Shown here piece after piece: positions 32,210-45,194 of a stretch of DNA of 64,000 bases (position 1 is its first letter; every line of letters starts with the position of its first letter). This stretch comes from Rhyacophila brunnea (lineage: Eukaryota; Arthropoda; Insecta; Trichoptera; Rhyacophilidae). Below the pieces are notes generated by a model, which was given only the letters and a program-made list of their open reading frames with translations, was not told the origin of the DNA and did not search any database. The stretch spans positions 1,922,001-1,986,000 of the forward strand of contig JAGYXB010000051.1 in NCBI GenBank assembly GCA_022495005.1, read 5' to 3'. A program made the translations under genes and the position numbers.

Positions 32210-35020
32210 TGGTATGTTTCTGATTTGTTTCAAAATTATGTATGATTAAACTAACCGTTTTCTTTAAATTGAACTTCCTTACTTGTACAAAAACTCGATA
32301 AAAATGAATCCCAAATCTCTAGACTGCTATCCATAATTATATCGAAGATACTGATTTTAAACTAAAGTGTCAGATGATCACTAACTATCCGTAAGTGAAG
32401 GCACTCCAAAAGTGTACGTATGTATTTTCATATTAATTTGTTACCAACAAAATCTGTGTTTTTCTACACTTTGCCTTGTTAAATATAAATAATACAAAAT
32501 GTATTTACATCAAGCAAAAACTACTTCAATTTTAACCCTTTTGACGAGAAAACGATGCTTTGAAATCTCCAGTGAACCACCGAGAGCGATACAAAAGCCA
32601 AAGTCGGTATTATCTTCAATGAGGGGGATAAGAAACTTGCCAAAGGACGGAATTTAATTGAAAATTAGAGGGTAGTCGCAATAGCCTTATAAAGTTCCTG
32701 GTTTCAATTACATTAAGCTCTTTAGTAAAATAAACATTTGATTAATTATTCACAAATTTAGAAGTTTTATCACGAATCAAATGGGTAAACAGCTTTCAAC
32801 CTTGCAAATTTAATAAATTTAAATCGCTATTCTGTAACATTGTCTCTATTATAATAATCATTATATAATATGCCTTGAGCGATATAATTAAAACAAAATA
32901 AAACCGTATAGTACCCAAATCAGAGCTTTCCAGCCGGTCTAACGAGAGTGATTGGAAAATAGTTGCGCACAGTAAAATTCTGGATTTTTTAAATATTTTG
33001 ATGCGTAGCCACCGAAATTTTAGCTAGTTATTTAAAGAAATTGATAAGACTGGAATAAACATATAAGGACAAAGTCAATAATCGACTAATTCATTTATAC
33101 TTTTAATTAATAATAGTTCTCTAAATGTTTAGTTGGTGTTTTAATCCCTATAATAACAAAAAATTAAACGTAAGCGAGAAATAAACTATGTTTTAAACGT
33201 CAATTTTCTAAATTATAATAAAAATACCTCAGAACAGATTAATAAATAAAATTCAGATAGGCTATACCCCAATACATTACATTTGAAGCAGGGTTTTGAA
33301 TGTAAGAGTGTCCTATTAAAATTAAACACATATTATAGACATGCAATTAATAGTGTGTTGCAACCTTCAAATTCACCAATATTGAATGATCGTCAGTGCA
33401 TAAGCCGAGAGCAGTTGTCAGAACGAAGGACAAGCTTAGAATGACGAATTCTTGACACGTGTTTAAGTTTATCCCATATTTTTCCACAATCAAAATCGGT
33501 TGCCTGTTACTCCACACCCGTAAGGTATTTCAGTTTCATGAATTCTGTGTTCCCTGGTTGAGATATATCAGTGATTTTTCGCGCTTTTAACATGAAATAA
33601 CTTAATTTCATCAAACTTACATTTTCCATAATATTATTAGCATTAATTAGGATGATAAAAAAATGAGATAGATCCTTTTGAGTCAGCATTTACTTGGTAC
33701 AATTCCATTTTACAAATGATAATATAACTTGTATTTAATGTGTTTTTTAAGTCGATAGCTATTTTGATTGTAACACCAGCTGTTACCGCCGGGATAGATT
33801 ATTTCTAAAACTCCACGTCAAAAATTTAAGACCGGACAGTTCAGATTAAATCCGTACGTATGGCAAGCCCGTTTATCAACGTAGTCATGGTGTTTATCAT
33901 CATTTTAAATTATTCTCTCCACTCTACTTCAGTTAGTTTACAAGCGATAAATAGTCACGCAATATGTATTTTTCCTAAATTTGATGGAAATTAGTCGTTT
34001 TTAATGAAATTAATTAGCTAAAAGGCATAATATTATATCTAATGGGTACTTTAGACGTCATTAAGTATTTATTTGGCGGCAATAAAATTTTGCAAATAAT
34101 TAAAATGTTAAAACAGTTTCAATTTTACCCGCTACCGTGGAAATACGTTCAGCGTGGCGTTAAATTATATTTAATATAAAACATTAAATGCCAGATAATT
34201 TATTATTTAATCATACCAAGTCACTTTGGTGAATACTACAAAATTCTACGTATTCGTTAATTATAACATAAACATAATATTTATTAAGTTATGTGCATAT
34301 TATTCAAAGTCAATTTTAATATGAGATCCTGTTCTTTTTTCAGTATACAAATTTTAATATGATTGTAATTTTCTTTTTGTTGTAGGCTCACATCATAAAC
34401 CTAAATTACTCGAATAGATAATTATTATAATACCTACTTACTTAAATTATATTATCATGGCTACATTATTTTTTATATAATATACTTCATAAATTACGTT
34501 AATGCCTTGAATTGTCATAAAGTAGTGGAGGTGTTCTTTAACGATTTGTAATACTAAAAATATATATATTTGAAGTCATTATTACTGTCGCATGGATACG
34601 AGTCATGATTCACCAGTACGATGCATGCATAATTTATCATACATTAACCGCTAAATGGTGACATAGAAAACTTGAGAATGTATAAAGGAAAATTTATTAA
34701 ATATCGATTAGGTACATTGAAAGACGTATTGAAATGGCTACTTACCTAGGAAATATTAGGTAACTAAAAAAAGCGTTGTTGATTCGTGAGAAAACTATGT
34801 ATGCCAGTGTCTTCAATCTGTAGGTCACAGGTTCGAATCTCGTGTTTAGGTGAATGTAATTATATTATATCTGTATACTATGTACATTTATTTTCCACGA
34901 ATTTTCAATGATAAGGTTTACCACGACCGCCATGTGTAAAACAGAAGAATAAAAAAATATGTATTTATCTGCGGTGGGCTACAACATTTTAGTTGGAAGT
35001 ACTATAATATTTATTCGTAT
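32210..35020. other. Long stretch without recognised features
   Basis: A+T-rich, with C+G-richer single-copy patches at 32560-32700 and 34070-34160. A tRNA-like relic (34795-34856) is listed separately. No coding or repeat feature is supported. Confidence 0.5.
34795..34856 (+). repeat. tRNA-like relic
   Basis: A B-box-like GGTTCGAATCTCG is preceded by CTGTAGGTCACA. It resembles the end of a SINE head, but the A box and the body are not recognisable. Confidence 0.35.
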
Positions 35021-35026
35021 CGTTAT

Positions 35027-35330
35027 CATCATCAGCCACAGTTTATCTACTGTTGGATGAAAGTCTCCAGTAGTTTCTTATTATCTTATCGGTCCCTAAA
35101 TCTTTTCTATCACGTAAATACAGTCAAACTAGCGGATTTTAGGAAACCTTGTGGTCGTTTAATGATACCCTTTAAACTACACTCGTTTAACGATTGTCCA
35201 ATCGCTGAACGTCGTGTCTGTCATATTGCTATTTTATCAGTTTGGCTATGTTTGGCATGTCTGCTTCCATATCCATTGGTTTTTTTGTGGTATTTTCGTG
35301 TTATGCCCAATCCAAGCCCACCTAAAAATA
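35027..35330 (-). pseudogene. RTE-like LINE 3' relic
   Basis: Read on the minus strand it contains GGCATAACACGAAAATACC (LGITRK-like), a middle block with stops, then ACTTTCATCCAACAGTAGAT and a TGATGATGATAACG tail. This is the same order as the relics at 17216, 37575 and 44885. It is heavily mutated. Confidence 0.65.
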
Positions 35331-35484
35331 ATCCGAGGAACTAAATTGCGATTTCTGATGGTAGTGCTAGTTAATGCTTAACTTTTGGATAAATTACAAT
35401 ATTTTAGTTCTATATTTGCCATGAAAATAGTAAAATAGTAAAATTCTACTATTAAATTCTAATTGATTTAATTTTTTTTACTTC

Positions 35485-35870
35485 ATTTAAGTATTTTTGC
35501 GACCGGGGCTTAGCCTTACGGCATATTCAGGCAATATGCATGGTCACCAATGGTAAATACACAAAGCAACTTGATGAATGTATTAATACTGAGTATTATG
35601 TAATGTATCTAGTATCCACTACCGAATATTCAAACACTTGAAATTTACATTAGATTTTATACTTACTAATAATAAATTTGTTATATAAACGACAATTAAC
35701 AACTGTATTCTGTGTAAGTGTGCATTTACTATTTGTGACTGCGTATAGAGTCTGAATATGCCAAAGGGCGTAACCAATTCCGCAAGAAATACTCAAAAAG
35801 AATAGTACAAAACTTAAATCAATTAGAATTTAAATTCAAATCCCATCAAGTATCCTCAGCTCAACTAGTC
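35485..35870. repeat. Inverted pair of Penelope-like (?) repeat ends
   Basis: The minus-oriented part (35490-35560, GCGACCGGGGCTTAGCCTTA) faces a plus-oriented part (35700-35870). The latter matches 43665-43815 over about 150 bp, including TTAGAATTTAAATTCAAATC and CATCAAGTA. The hammerhead-like core seen at 43710 is degraded here (CTGAATATGCCAAAGGGCG). No reverse transcriptase remains between them. Confidence 0.5.
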
Positions 35871-36168
35871 ATAGCTTAAATTGTGCTGCATAGTATTACA
35901 GTTTACCATAGACAAGCAATTGCAGTACATCGAATCGCAAAGCGTTTCGATGAATTTATTAATAGGCTAGCCGTAATGGCGATGCAGTTATTTGAAATGT
36001 TTTGTGTACTGCAATATTGACAATTTGATTGCCACTTTCATAAAAGCATTTCCAGGTGCAATTATTATTAATACCCATACCCGGCAAAGGGACAACGCTA
36101 ATGTCGATCACGCAGAACGTAATATGGATGACGTTATACAGTAATTAAACGTAGGTATACGTTATTAG
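35871..36168. other. No feature recognised
   Basis: Single-copy A+T-rich sequence. Nothing supported. Confidence 0.4.
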
Positions 36169-37129
36169 TACGGTGACCATACGTCCATTTTCTCTATTAT
36201 AAAGGACATTCCTTTATGTTAGGGCAGTGGTCGGCAAACCGCGGCTCACGAGCCGCATGTCGCTCTTTGGCCCCTTGAATGCGGCTCTTTTTCATATGAT
36301 CAGTTGTGCTGTTCTTTTCTATGTGCTGTTCTTTCCTTTTTCGGTTCTACATATTCATGCGAACAATCTTTTTAAAGCAGTAGAGTAAATTGAGAAGTCG
36401 TCTTATTGATGAGAATCTGGAATCGTGCCTAAAATTAAAAATAGCACTATACAAATCTGACTTATATAAACTTTCCAAGGAGATGTAAGGCCATTGTTCA
36501 CATTAAGTGTTTGTCGGCCAAAATTGTGTCGATTAGAATATTGATTTGAGTTGTGAAATATCACAAGATACAAATGTATAAACACAATTTTTCAAACTTT
36601 TCGAGCAACTGCGCTTGGAAAGTAGCAGTTAATCGGTGTTCATAATCCTCTAAAAAGTATTAATTGTGGCTACTCTATACTTCTACTGTATTTACGTATC
36701 AATACCAGATATCGATTATGTATAATGGCGCGATCTGGCAACACTATGACGGCGTGCTGCTGGACTGTTTGAAATCCAAGGTTCCCGTTAGGAAGATTTA
36801 ATTTTGTTACCAATATAACTACTATATTTTGTATTTATAAAATATAAAATGTATTTATTTGAGATTGTATCAATCTTTTTTTGGATCGCAAAACCAATAT
36901 AGGTACCCATTTATGATCACTTCTCAAAAAGGTTATGATACCCTATTTTAGTTGGTTAAAATTTTTGCTTGTCTATTTAACAAATGTCGGATTTAAAGGT
37001 TGTAATATTGTTATGACAAACCTTTTGCTTGATGAACATACAACGCACTTGACTTTGAAAAAAATGTTTTATTATTAACCCTTTTCTGGTGTGTTCTTTA
37101 TTTTTTTCACAGAAAATATGGTCACCGTA
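36169..37129. mobile_element. Old DNA transposon with GGTGACCATA ends
   Basis: TACGGTGACCATA at the left and TATGGTCACCGTA at the right are a perfect 13-bp inverted repeat 961 bp apart. The left subterminal CGTCCATTTTCTC resembles a widespread group of animal DNA transposon ends. There is no TSD and no coding sequence. A second terminus is nested at 36225. Confidence 0.6.
36225..36300 (+). mobile_element. hAT-like left terminus nested in the preceding element
   Basis: CAGTGGTCGGCAAACCGCGG begins a terminus with the hAT-like CAGTGG tip and repeated GCGGCTC/GAGCCGC words (36240-36290), unlike the surrounding A+T-rich DNA. The matching right end was not found, so this may be a truncated copy. 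Confidence 0.55.
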
Positions 37130-37570
37130 TTTTATACATTATACCTTTACGTTATACTAATATGACATTGTCACGAGAAATATTCAAATTTTCATTGCTC
37201 AAGTTATGGAATATCGTCGTACTGAAGATATTCCAGATTTTACTGGGAATTAATAATGAACGTCTGGTTACCAATACATTGGGCGAATGTACAAAAAATA
37301 AAGACACGTGTTGGAAAATAATGAGCTTTCAAAGGAAAATGTTTGCATTCTTAATATTAAATACCTAATAATATTATATATTATGTACAATAATTATTGA
37401 ATAAAAAATAATAATGGAGTATATAAAAATTTTAATAAAATATATACATTATCATTTCACCGTCTATCAATTTATGCAGATAATTAATTATATTTCTAAT
37501 ATAATAATGGTGATAAATTTGTTTTCATTTGTTTTTCTCATTTAAAAAAAACTATCGTTATGATCTATAT
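37130..37570. other. No feature recognised
   Basis: A+T-rich. Nothing supported. Confidence 0.45.
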
Positions 37571-37574
37571 ATCA

Positions 37575-37875
37575 TATATTATGTATTATGCACAAAGTAG
37601 CACGAAAAGGTGCATGTTGGGCATAACGCGGAAAGACGACAAAAATGTATATGGAGGCAGACAGAAGCACGCGATGTGTTTGTGTCGCCAAGCTAATGAA
37701 ATGACAATGGCTCGGCATGTCGCTTTGCAAGTGGACGGGCACTTTACAAAGTAATTGGTTCGACGACATTGTCGAATTTATCTTATGCACGTGTCACTGG
37801 AGAACTCCTGGCATAGAAGAATAGAAGTAGCTATGGGAAGGCCTTTATCCAGCAGTGGGTCGATTAATGATGATA
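37575..37875 (+). pseudogene. RTE-like LINE 3' relic
   Basis: The partly open frame shows RCMLGITRKDDKN, CRQANEMTMARHVALQVDG and, after a frameshift, an FDDIVEF-like stretch. These are recognisable landmarks of the post-RT C-terminal domain of RTE-type LINEs. It ends in CAGCAGTGGGTCGATTAATG and a GATGATAATAAT tail. The frame is broken, so it is non-functional. Confidence 0.72.
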
Positions 37876-37899
37876 ATAATATTTATATTTAACTGCATA

Positions 37900-38290
37900 T
37901 TTTTATATGCGGTGTAAATGGAAACTCTTGTGTGTCCCTGATGAATATCTTAGATATTGGACGCATCCGTTGTTTGTTTTCTCCTAACCTGAATCGGTAC
38001 TGCCAATTGGGAGGGCAATAACTACGTTCAATTAAATTGCGTCGGATATTGATATATTCCACATACGTGACGATAACTTTATATTAAGGTTATTTTATTT
38101 TATAAGTTTTTAAGATTGGATTTACTAAGTTCGCTCGGTGTTCTTCCAAGTACGTTTTTTTCTCATGCTACCCTGTATTTTTATTTAAATATTATAAACA
38201 CTTATTTTTTATGTCAATTTGAATATATTATACGTTCTATATAATTTGCAGGATGTCGCTAATTCGTTATAGTTTATTGTGTCATTCTGT
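37900..38290 (+). pseudogene. Decayed jockey/CR1-like LINE 3' fragment
   Basis: Collinear with the 3' end of the copy at 17995-19052: TGTGTGTCCCTGATGAATAT, GCCAATTGGGAGGGCAATAA, TTGATATATTCCACATACGT, then 3' UTR wording. Deletions and frameshifts are frequent and the tail is lost. It directly follows the RTE relic, so one may have inserted beside the other. Confidence 0.75.
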
Positions 38291-41200
38291 ACTTTGATAA
38301 GCATGAATAGGTATAGTTACATATTATGTATTATCATCAAAAAATAAACCAGTAAACTCTATGTTTGAATCTCATAAAGTGTGGTCTAAACGTGTAGTAG
38401 TAAGCAAACAATTATTATTGAACATGGAGCCTTTTATTTTGTGGTCAACGTGGAAGTTTTAGCCTAAAAATTATATCTTTTTCAGAATTCATGCGGGCAA
38501 ATAAATAATAAATTTATGCAGGCCAAAAACTCATCAAGTCGTCTTTTTGACAATTGCATCATCGTAACGCATGATGCTCCTAAAAATGATGACGGCGTGA
38601 GCGTGGGTCTACGTGGGTCGTTACAAGACTCCCGTCTCTCGCTCTCCGGTAATCACTATTGTTATTTCTAAATGCAACTGTTTGATAAAAAGAAAACATT
38701 CTAATACCCAACATTACGGTATACGAACAAAGTGTCCGGTAATATATTTTTTTAATAGTAATAAAGCGAAACGAAAAAAACCGCCTAGCACTATTCATTC
38801 GAACCCAGCGACAGAGACAAATAAGTGTCGACACATCTCGATACAGTAGTGTCACCTGTCGTTGTAGTCTCCTCTGTCGCTGAGTTCAAACGGTAACACC
38901 AAATGACAATTTTATTATCGTCACTGTAGGTACAGGCCAATTGTCGTAACTCAAATATCAAACTGTTCAGAAAGTGAAAAAAACTGTGCACATTGGATTT
39001 ACTTATTATTTTATATACCTACTATTTATTTATTATTTCATATAAGTATATTATTTTATTACAAATGGAGATTTTTCTTTTATTGACAAACCAGTGCCTT
39101 ACGTTTAGGGGTTTGCAGCATTTGGCTGGAATATTTTTTGTCAAATTGAATGCTGTATTTCGAAAACGTTATATGTCACATTTAAAAAAAGAGTGACATT
39201 AGTTGCAATAATATTCATATTACCCAAATAAATGTAAGGAAACTTTTTCTATAGTTTTTTGAAGACAACAGTTAACACTTACTATAAAATAATATATTTT
39301 ACATAAAAACTATGTATGTATTTATATTTAGGTAAGAGATTTTTTTTACTATTTTGACTAAAACATAATTATTGTGACTTGTAACTTTTATTTGTTTTCG
39401 AAATACAGCATTCAATTACAAATGGTTTAAAAAATAGTTTTGAATTATCTTGATATGAAATATTTTTTTGGTATTTATTGACCAGTTCGTGTAAGAGTAT
39501 GCAATAAGTCCATTGCCATCAAAATGTCACTTCGATGAAAAGTTCGATGAATAATTGGCCTGTAAAGTGACGTTATTATAACGCACATTTTCACTTCTTC
39601 ATAAAAATAATGAGTTGTGCGAAATTAAAGGCAGTCTACCACGAAACTTTTATTCTTTCAAAAATAGCTCCTGTGTGTGAAAAGTTTGGCGACTACTGGT
39701 AAAACTAATCAATTTTCTGCTGTTATATCATTGGTTGAAACAATAAGTATTGTAAAAAAATAAACCTAATTTATGTCAGAATAACAGAACTAACTGTGCG
39801 TGTTGTCAACCGATCACATGCACCTTCGTATTGACATGGATAAATAATTATTACCATTTCAATTATACTATTCAGTAGCGGCACTATTAATAAATTTAAC
39901 ATGCAGATAATTTTTCAAAAGATGCATTTGAGATTAACAGTCGGTGAAGCTATATTCAAAAAAAAAATAGACTAAAATTGTAAATAAAATATTACCCTAA
40001 TAGAAATACTTACTTTAAACACGTTTTAATTCTTTGAATACCATATTTCCTATTTGTCAAATGATGGATGTTACCAACTTTTGATTTTAACTCGATTTTG
40101 CTATCGAAAGGAGGTGGATTTGATAGTTAATGAAATGACATATCCGATATTGATATCTTCAATTACTCTAATGGCATTTGTATAATATTAATGAGAAGTT
40201 CATCAATCAAACAATGTACGTTGAAATATTAAAAAAAGATAACATACCCAAAATAAGGATTAAATTTATATACTGCTGAAGGTGTAGTTACATGACGTTC
40301 AAAAAAGATCTATAAAACTTTGTTTTTTTATCCAAAAAATAATTTAAATAAAGATATACTTATACCTACTTAACATTCCATATAAAATCCATTTATTAAC
40401 TGATTGTTATTATCTATTTAATATTTCTTTATAAAATGTAAAATTTCAATTTAAAATGATTCTTCTGCTTTTATTCTTATATAAAAATAAATAAATCTCA
40501 TTCTAACGCCTAAAAAATAGGTTAATTTTAACTTTTAACACCAAAACATGCATACAGTTTTTATGGTTTAAAAATTTCACACTTTTAGAAGTATATAATG
40601 ACATTTTAATCTGTCACCTTCTCGGTGTCAACAGTTAAAAAACGTACACTTGTACCTACCATAATTTGCACTTGGTGAAACTTCTATAAAGTGAAAAAAA
40701 CTTGTTTATTCCTAAAATAGTATCATTTGAAAAAAATGTTCCTTCCTATAATACACGTTCAATGATGCTAACTATCTGAAAAAGGTAAGCGTCTAGGCTA
40801 ATTCTTTATAATGCGCAAATTGATAACGACTGTTTGACAGATTGCTTTAGGTATACCTATAGTTGAAATATTTTTTTGCAATCTTTAACAATAGTTAGTT
40901 ATATTGTTATGCTATGAACGCACCTCCGTGATATGCATAATATGGGTAAATTTAACCTAACAGTATAACATAATAACAATCGTACGCCTATGACGCGACT
41001 GCACTGCTCTATTGCATTAGACCGAGTTGCAAGTTGCATTCATACATAAATGCATATTATCCCACGAACAGTAAATATTACTCAGTTTATAAAATCAACT
41101 GATAGTTTTATTTACTTACATAAATTTAAAAAGCATTCAAAATAATATTGATTTACAAATATATTATTCATTAGTCTCAGTTCGTTTTTTTAATCACTGA

Positions 41201-43655
41201 AGCCGTGGATCGCGGATTTGATTCTGTTTTTTCAACATGTGTTTAATCCAGAGTCATTGCTCAACGGATTCGACGAATTGTTGACAACCATTCCTCTTAA
41301 AGAGAATCTTAATAATATAACATCGACTCTGCGGATGTCCATTTAGGCTCCGTTTAGTACCCAACAGGTTTTTTAGAATAAGTTTATATGAGGACTTCAT
41401 ATTTCGAGCAATTGACCACCCTCAAATTTTATTAGAACGTATTGTCGCATCTCTGATATACGGAAAATAGGCGAAAATTCCATTGACAGTTTTTAAAGCA
41501 CATTATATAATATTATATAGAGTAAACTTTAATAGTAAATAGGTATATAACAATAATATTGCGTTATATATGTCTTGTTTAGTGATTGAAATTTCCAAGT
41601 GATACATAGCATTGCCTGGTGGTACATACTACTTGTACACTTCAATAACAGGACAACATATCATTATATATTGATAAAAAATGGCTACGATTTAATGTAT
41701 TATAATATAAAAAAATAGAACGGCTAAAACGGAATGGAATGGGTAAAGCACGAACTTAATAAATATGTTATCGCATAGCGTTTTACCTAATGTGCCCCCC
41801 TATAATACACACGAATAACAATGCACGTGTGTATGTTACCTGAGTATTGATTATTTTTTTACTAATACACCTAAGCAAAATAGAGTGCGTTGTTTTCCAT
41901 ATTACATTAAACAGTTGGCATTTTGTCGATAACAATTTTTCCTCGAAGAAACTGTATACGTAATAATATATCCGTAGTATACTGTTTATTTATTCAAATT
42001 GATTGAAATTCAGTTGCCTTAATCAAAAACGGATGAGTCCACATATGGCCAAAATTTAATGAAAATATACAAGGTACATAATGTATCCTATGTGTAATTT
42101 TACACTACGAATCCCGCTAAAAGAACACGAAAAAAAAACAGTCACTTACAAAAACCGATTGATTAAAATATTACAAATAAATACTGTATGTTTAATTTTG
42201 TGTTGCTTATATTTATTTTGTTATTGGACAATTATTACTCGCGTACAACAACCCCGGGAGATTAACCCCATGTATATATTTTTTTAAATAAAATTTCACT
42301 AACAAAACAATATAAATATACAACACCAAAGATTATTTGACAGATATGATATGAACGTACCAAATTAAAATTGTACTAATATCTGATTTGCACAATTTAG
42401 ACATAGAGAGAGGGACAAAATTTATTTACCAAAATGTTGAAATTTGCAACTGAAAATGTAGGCAATTAGTTTAATCTATTATTAATTATACTCAGTCAGA
42501 AAAAAAAATATTTATAGAGCAGACACAAAATTTCACGAGCGCTGAGGAGAATTTCATGATCATTCTCATTTTTCTTACTTATTAATCTTTTTTATCATAT
42601 TTCATTTAATCTAGGTAGCAACATTTAAAATGGGGGGAGTCAGTTATATGGGATTTTTATATACTGGGGTAATTTATTATCATGTTACCGCGTATTTCAC
42701 CAAAAGGTTTATCGACTAATAAAAATGGGTATATCATTTTATGTTGAAAATATAATACAATTTGAATAAGGAATAAAATCATATTAAAACAACAACTTAT
42801 GTTTGTAACACAAAAACGTTAGTTACCCCATATTATGTTGAATAAACGCAGGATAGACAATAAACATAGGTAGCAAAAATTTAATTGATTTACATTTCTA
42901 AGTAACTAGCTAACTTAGGAGAAAAAAATCCTAAATAAAAGGTATGATTGTTATCATCGAATAAGTTAGATAAGTAAAATTAAAAAAAAATACATTTTAA
43001 ATTCAATTAAATACGAGAATATCACACATAGATAAAGGTTTTAAAAAATTTTACGTATGGGATCAGTTTCGAATCAGGTAATTAATATATAAATAGCAGG
43101 AAAAGCGTTTAGCAGTTTCAAGGAAAAATACATTAACGTATATAAATAGTTTTCCTGGACATAAATATATTTATTAATATTAAATACACAATAGTAATGT
43201 GATAAATGGCTGCTATATGACTGTTAATGTGGTGGGTTCAGCTATTATAAAAAAAATCTATTTATAACTATTATATTATAATATTTATCAATGCACGCAC
43301 ATTAAGTTAATTTAAAAATGAGTAGTAAGAACTGACTACATATATCCATACCTTCTAAAGATCAAAACAATACTAATATTTAGCTAGGTAATAGTGGTAA
43401 TACACATATAGTTGTAAATCAATAGGTAAGTACTTTACGTATTAAGGGCAATTGAAAATTATCCCCGTTCACTGTTACCTGTAATTTAAGAACCTACGTA
43501 CATTAGTACTTTGATAAATCATTTTTATTCCATAATAATGTATAAGTACTATCAAGTACAATTTGTTTATTGTATTTTTTGTGACCGCTGACTAGATAGG
43601 TAGGTAATGGAGTTTTTACCTACTTTATTGTATTGATTTACTATATAAAGTAGAG
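38291..43655. other. Long stretch without recognised features
   Basis: A+T-rich. A C+G-richer patch at 38580-38890 includes an imperfect hairpin (CCCAGCGACAGAG at 38805 facing CTCTGTCGCTGAG at 38872). Short open frames at 38993, 42081 and elsewhere have no recognisable content. No repeat, RNA gene or exon can be supported. Confidence 0.5.
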
Positions 43656-43659
43656 TTAA

Positions 43660-44240
43660 GAGTGTTCGTTGTCAGTGTGTGTTTACCTTTGGTGAGTGTA
43701 CACGACGCCTGAAGATGCCGAAAGGCGAAACCCGGGTCGCAAAAAACGACTTAAATGGAATAGTACAGAGCTTGAATCCATTAGAATTTAAATTCAAATT
43801 CCATCAAGTACCTTCGGTCGATAGTATTAATACTGTCAAGTACGTCAAAAACCATGAAAAATTAACTAAATGAAAGTACCTACGTTGGCTGTTTTTTATT
43901 TTCAGGGTTGCAATTGAATAGATAATAATTATATACAATGCAAAAAGCAATAGTTATAATCAGTGTTATTTTTGGTACTAATAATAATTATTGACCATAA
44001 TTCGGGCTTATGTACATACGTGACAGATCGATAGGGATGTAGCTTTTTGTAGCTTCACAAATTGCTACTAAGATGTCCATACTTATGACAGAATTGTAAG
44101 TATATAGGTACTAAACATAAATTCAAATTGTTTTAAGTTTTTCAATATTCCATTTGAGATTTTTTTGCGACTCGGGTTTTGCCTTTGGCACTATTCTCAC
44201 TCACAAAATTTGTGAGTGAGAACAGTGCAGAATTTAATGA
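43660..44240. repeat. Inverted pair of Penelope-like (?) repeat ends with hammerhead-like core
   Basis: The plus-oriented part (43665-43815) contains CGCCTGAAGATGCCGAAAGG followed by CGAAACCCGGGTCGC. The minus-oriented part (44140-44235) carries the complement of TGCCAAAGGCAAAACCCGAG, then the same AAATGGAATA word. CTGANGA - GCC/GGC stem - GAAA - CCGG - GTC is the order of a minimal hammerhead ribozyme, as described in Penelope-like element repeats, with one extra T before stem II and a very short stem I. No reverse transcriptase is present. Identity as a Penelope-like element is inference. Confidence 0.45.
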
Positions 44241-44249
44241 CAACTACAC

Positions 44250-44880
44250 ACGCTTACATAAAATACCAGTCGATAGGATTAATTTTTAAAACAGAAATAT
44301 TATAAATTAAAAATGTGTTTTATGAAAATTTATGCTAGACCACATTCAAAAAATGTAATAACATAAATGATAAATTATAGAAAACTACACAAAACTTCAA
44401 CTAACCTAACGGGGAGTAAAAAAAATAAGAGATATCTTTTCTCATTTAATCCACGTGTACGAATACGATCTCAAATGTCTAGGATTCTTGTACTGTAAAA
44501 CAATGATAAACCTGTCGTAAATACGTTTTCATTGTATATTATATGTTGTATTTTTTTGTGCAAACATAACCATCAAATCAACGATATGAGGGTTCAATTC
44601 CTTGTACTTTGTATCAGTGTTGACTAACATTGATAAAAGGTTGCGACATTTTAATTCAATTTTTAAATTGTGAAAAGGGGTGGATAATTGATTCGTTTTT
44701 GTGTAGGTCAACCTTAATTGGTTAGTTTCTTTTTGACATTATATTGTATTTTTAAATTAGAATTATATACCTACCTACACTTTTTTATTATATAAAAAAT
44801 CCTTTTTTGCAATAAATATAAGCAAAATAAATTTGGACATATCGACATTTTTTATTTGTATTATTTAAATCTCTTAGTGT
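44250..44880. other. No feature recognised
   Basis: A+T-rich. Nothing supported. Confidence 0.45.
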
Positions 44881-44884
44881 AAGC

Positions 44885-45190
44885 GAATACGAGTAGCGCA
44901 ACGTGGCATGTAAAGGTGCGTTGGGCATAACACGTAAAGAGCACAAAATAAACCAACGGATAAGGAAACATACAAGAGTACACGATGCGATAGAGGTCAT
45001 AAGCAGAGTACATGGCAATGACAGCCGCTGGACGAATGCCGTCATACAGTGGTAACCAAGGGTACTAAACGCTCACAGGGATGCCCTAAAACCTGCCGGA
45101 CTCATAAATTTCGGTGGCTGTACGTGGCAGTGAAGAACTATGGACCGAGAAGTAGATCGCAATACATCGACCCCAGTTGATGGTGATCAT
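44885..45190 (+). pseudogene. RTE-like LINE 3' relic
   Basis: Landmarks in order: CGTGGCATGTAAAGGTGCGT, TTGGGCATAACACGTAAAGA (LGITRK-like), an IRKHTRVHDAIE-like stretch, GCTGGACGAATGCCGTCATA, TTCGGTGGCTGTACGTGGCA and a GACCCCAGTTGATGGTGATC end. It is collinear with 17216-17508 and 37575-37875. Stops and frameshifts make it non-coding. Confidence 0.7.
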
Positions 45191-45194
45191 TAAA

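Noticed and set aside
38798..38890. microRNA precursor
   Set aside because: The inverted segments (CAGCGACAGAG and CTCTGTCGCTG) pair for only about 12-18 bases with a loop of over 50 bases; not a typical precursor.
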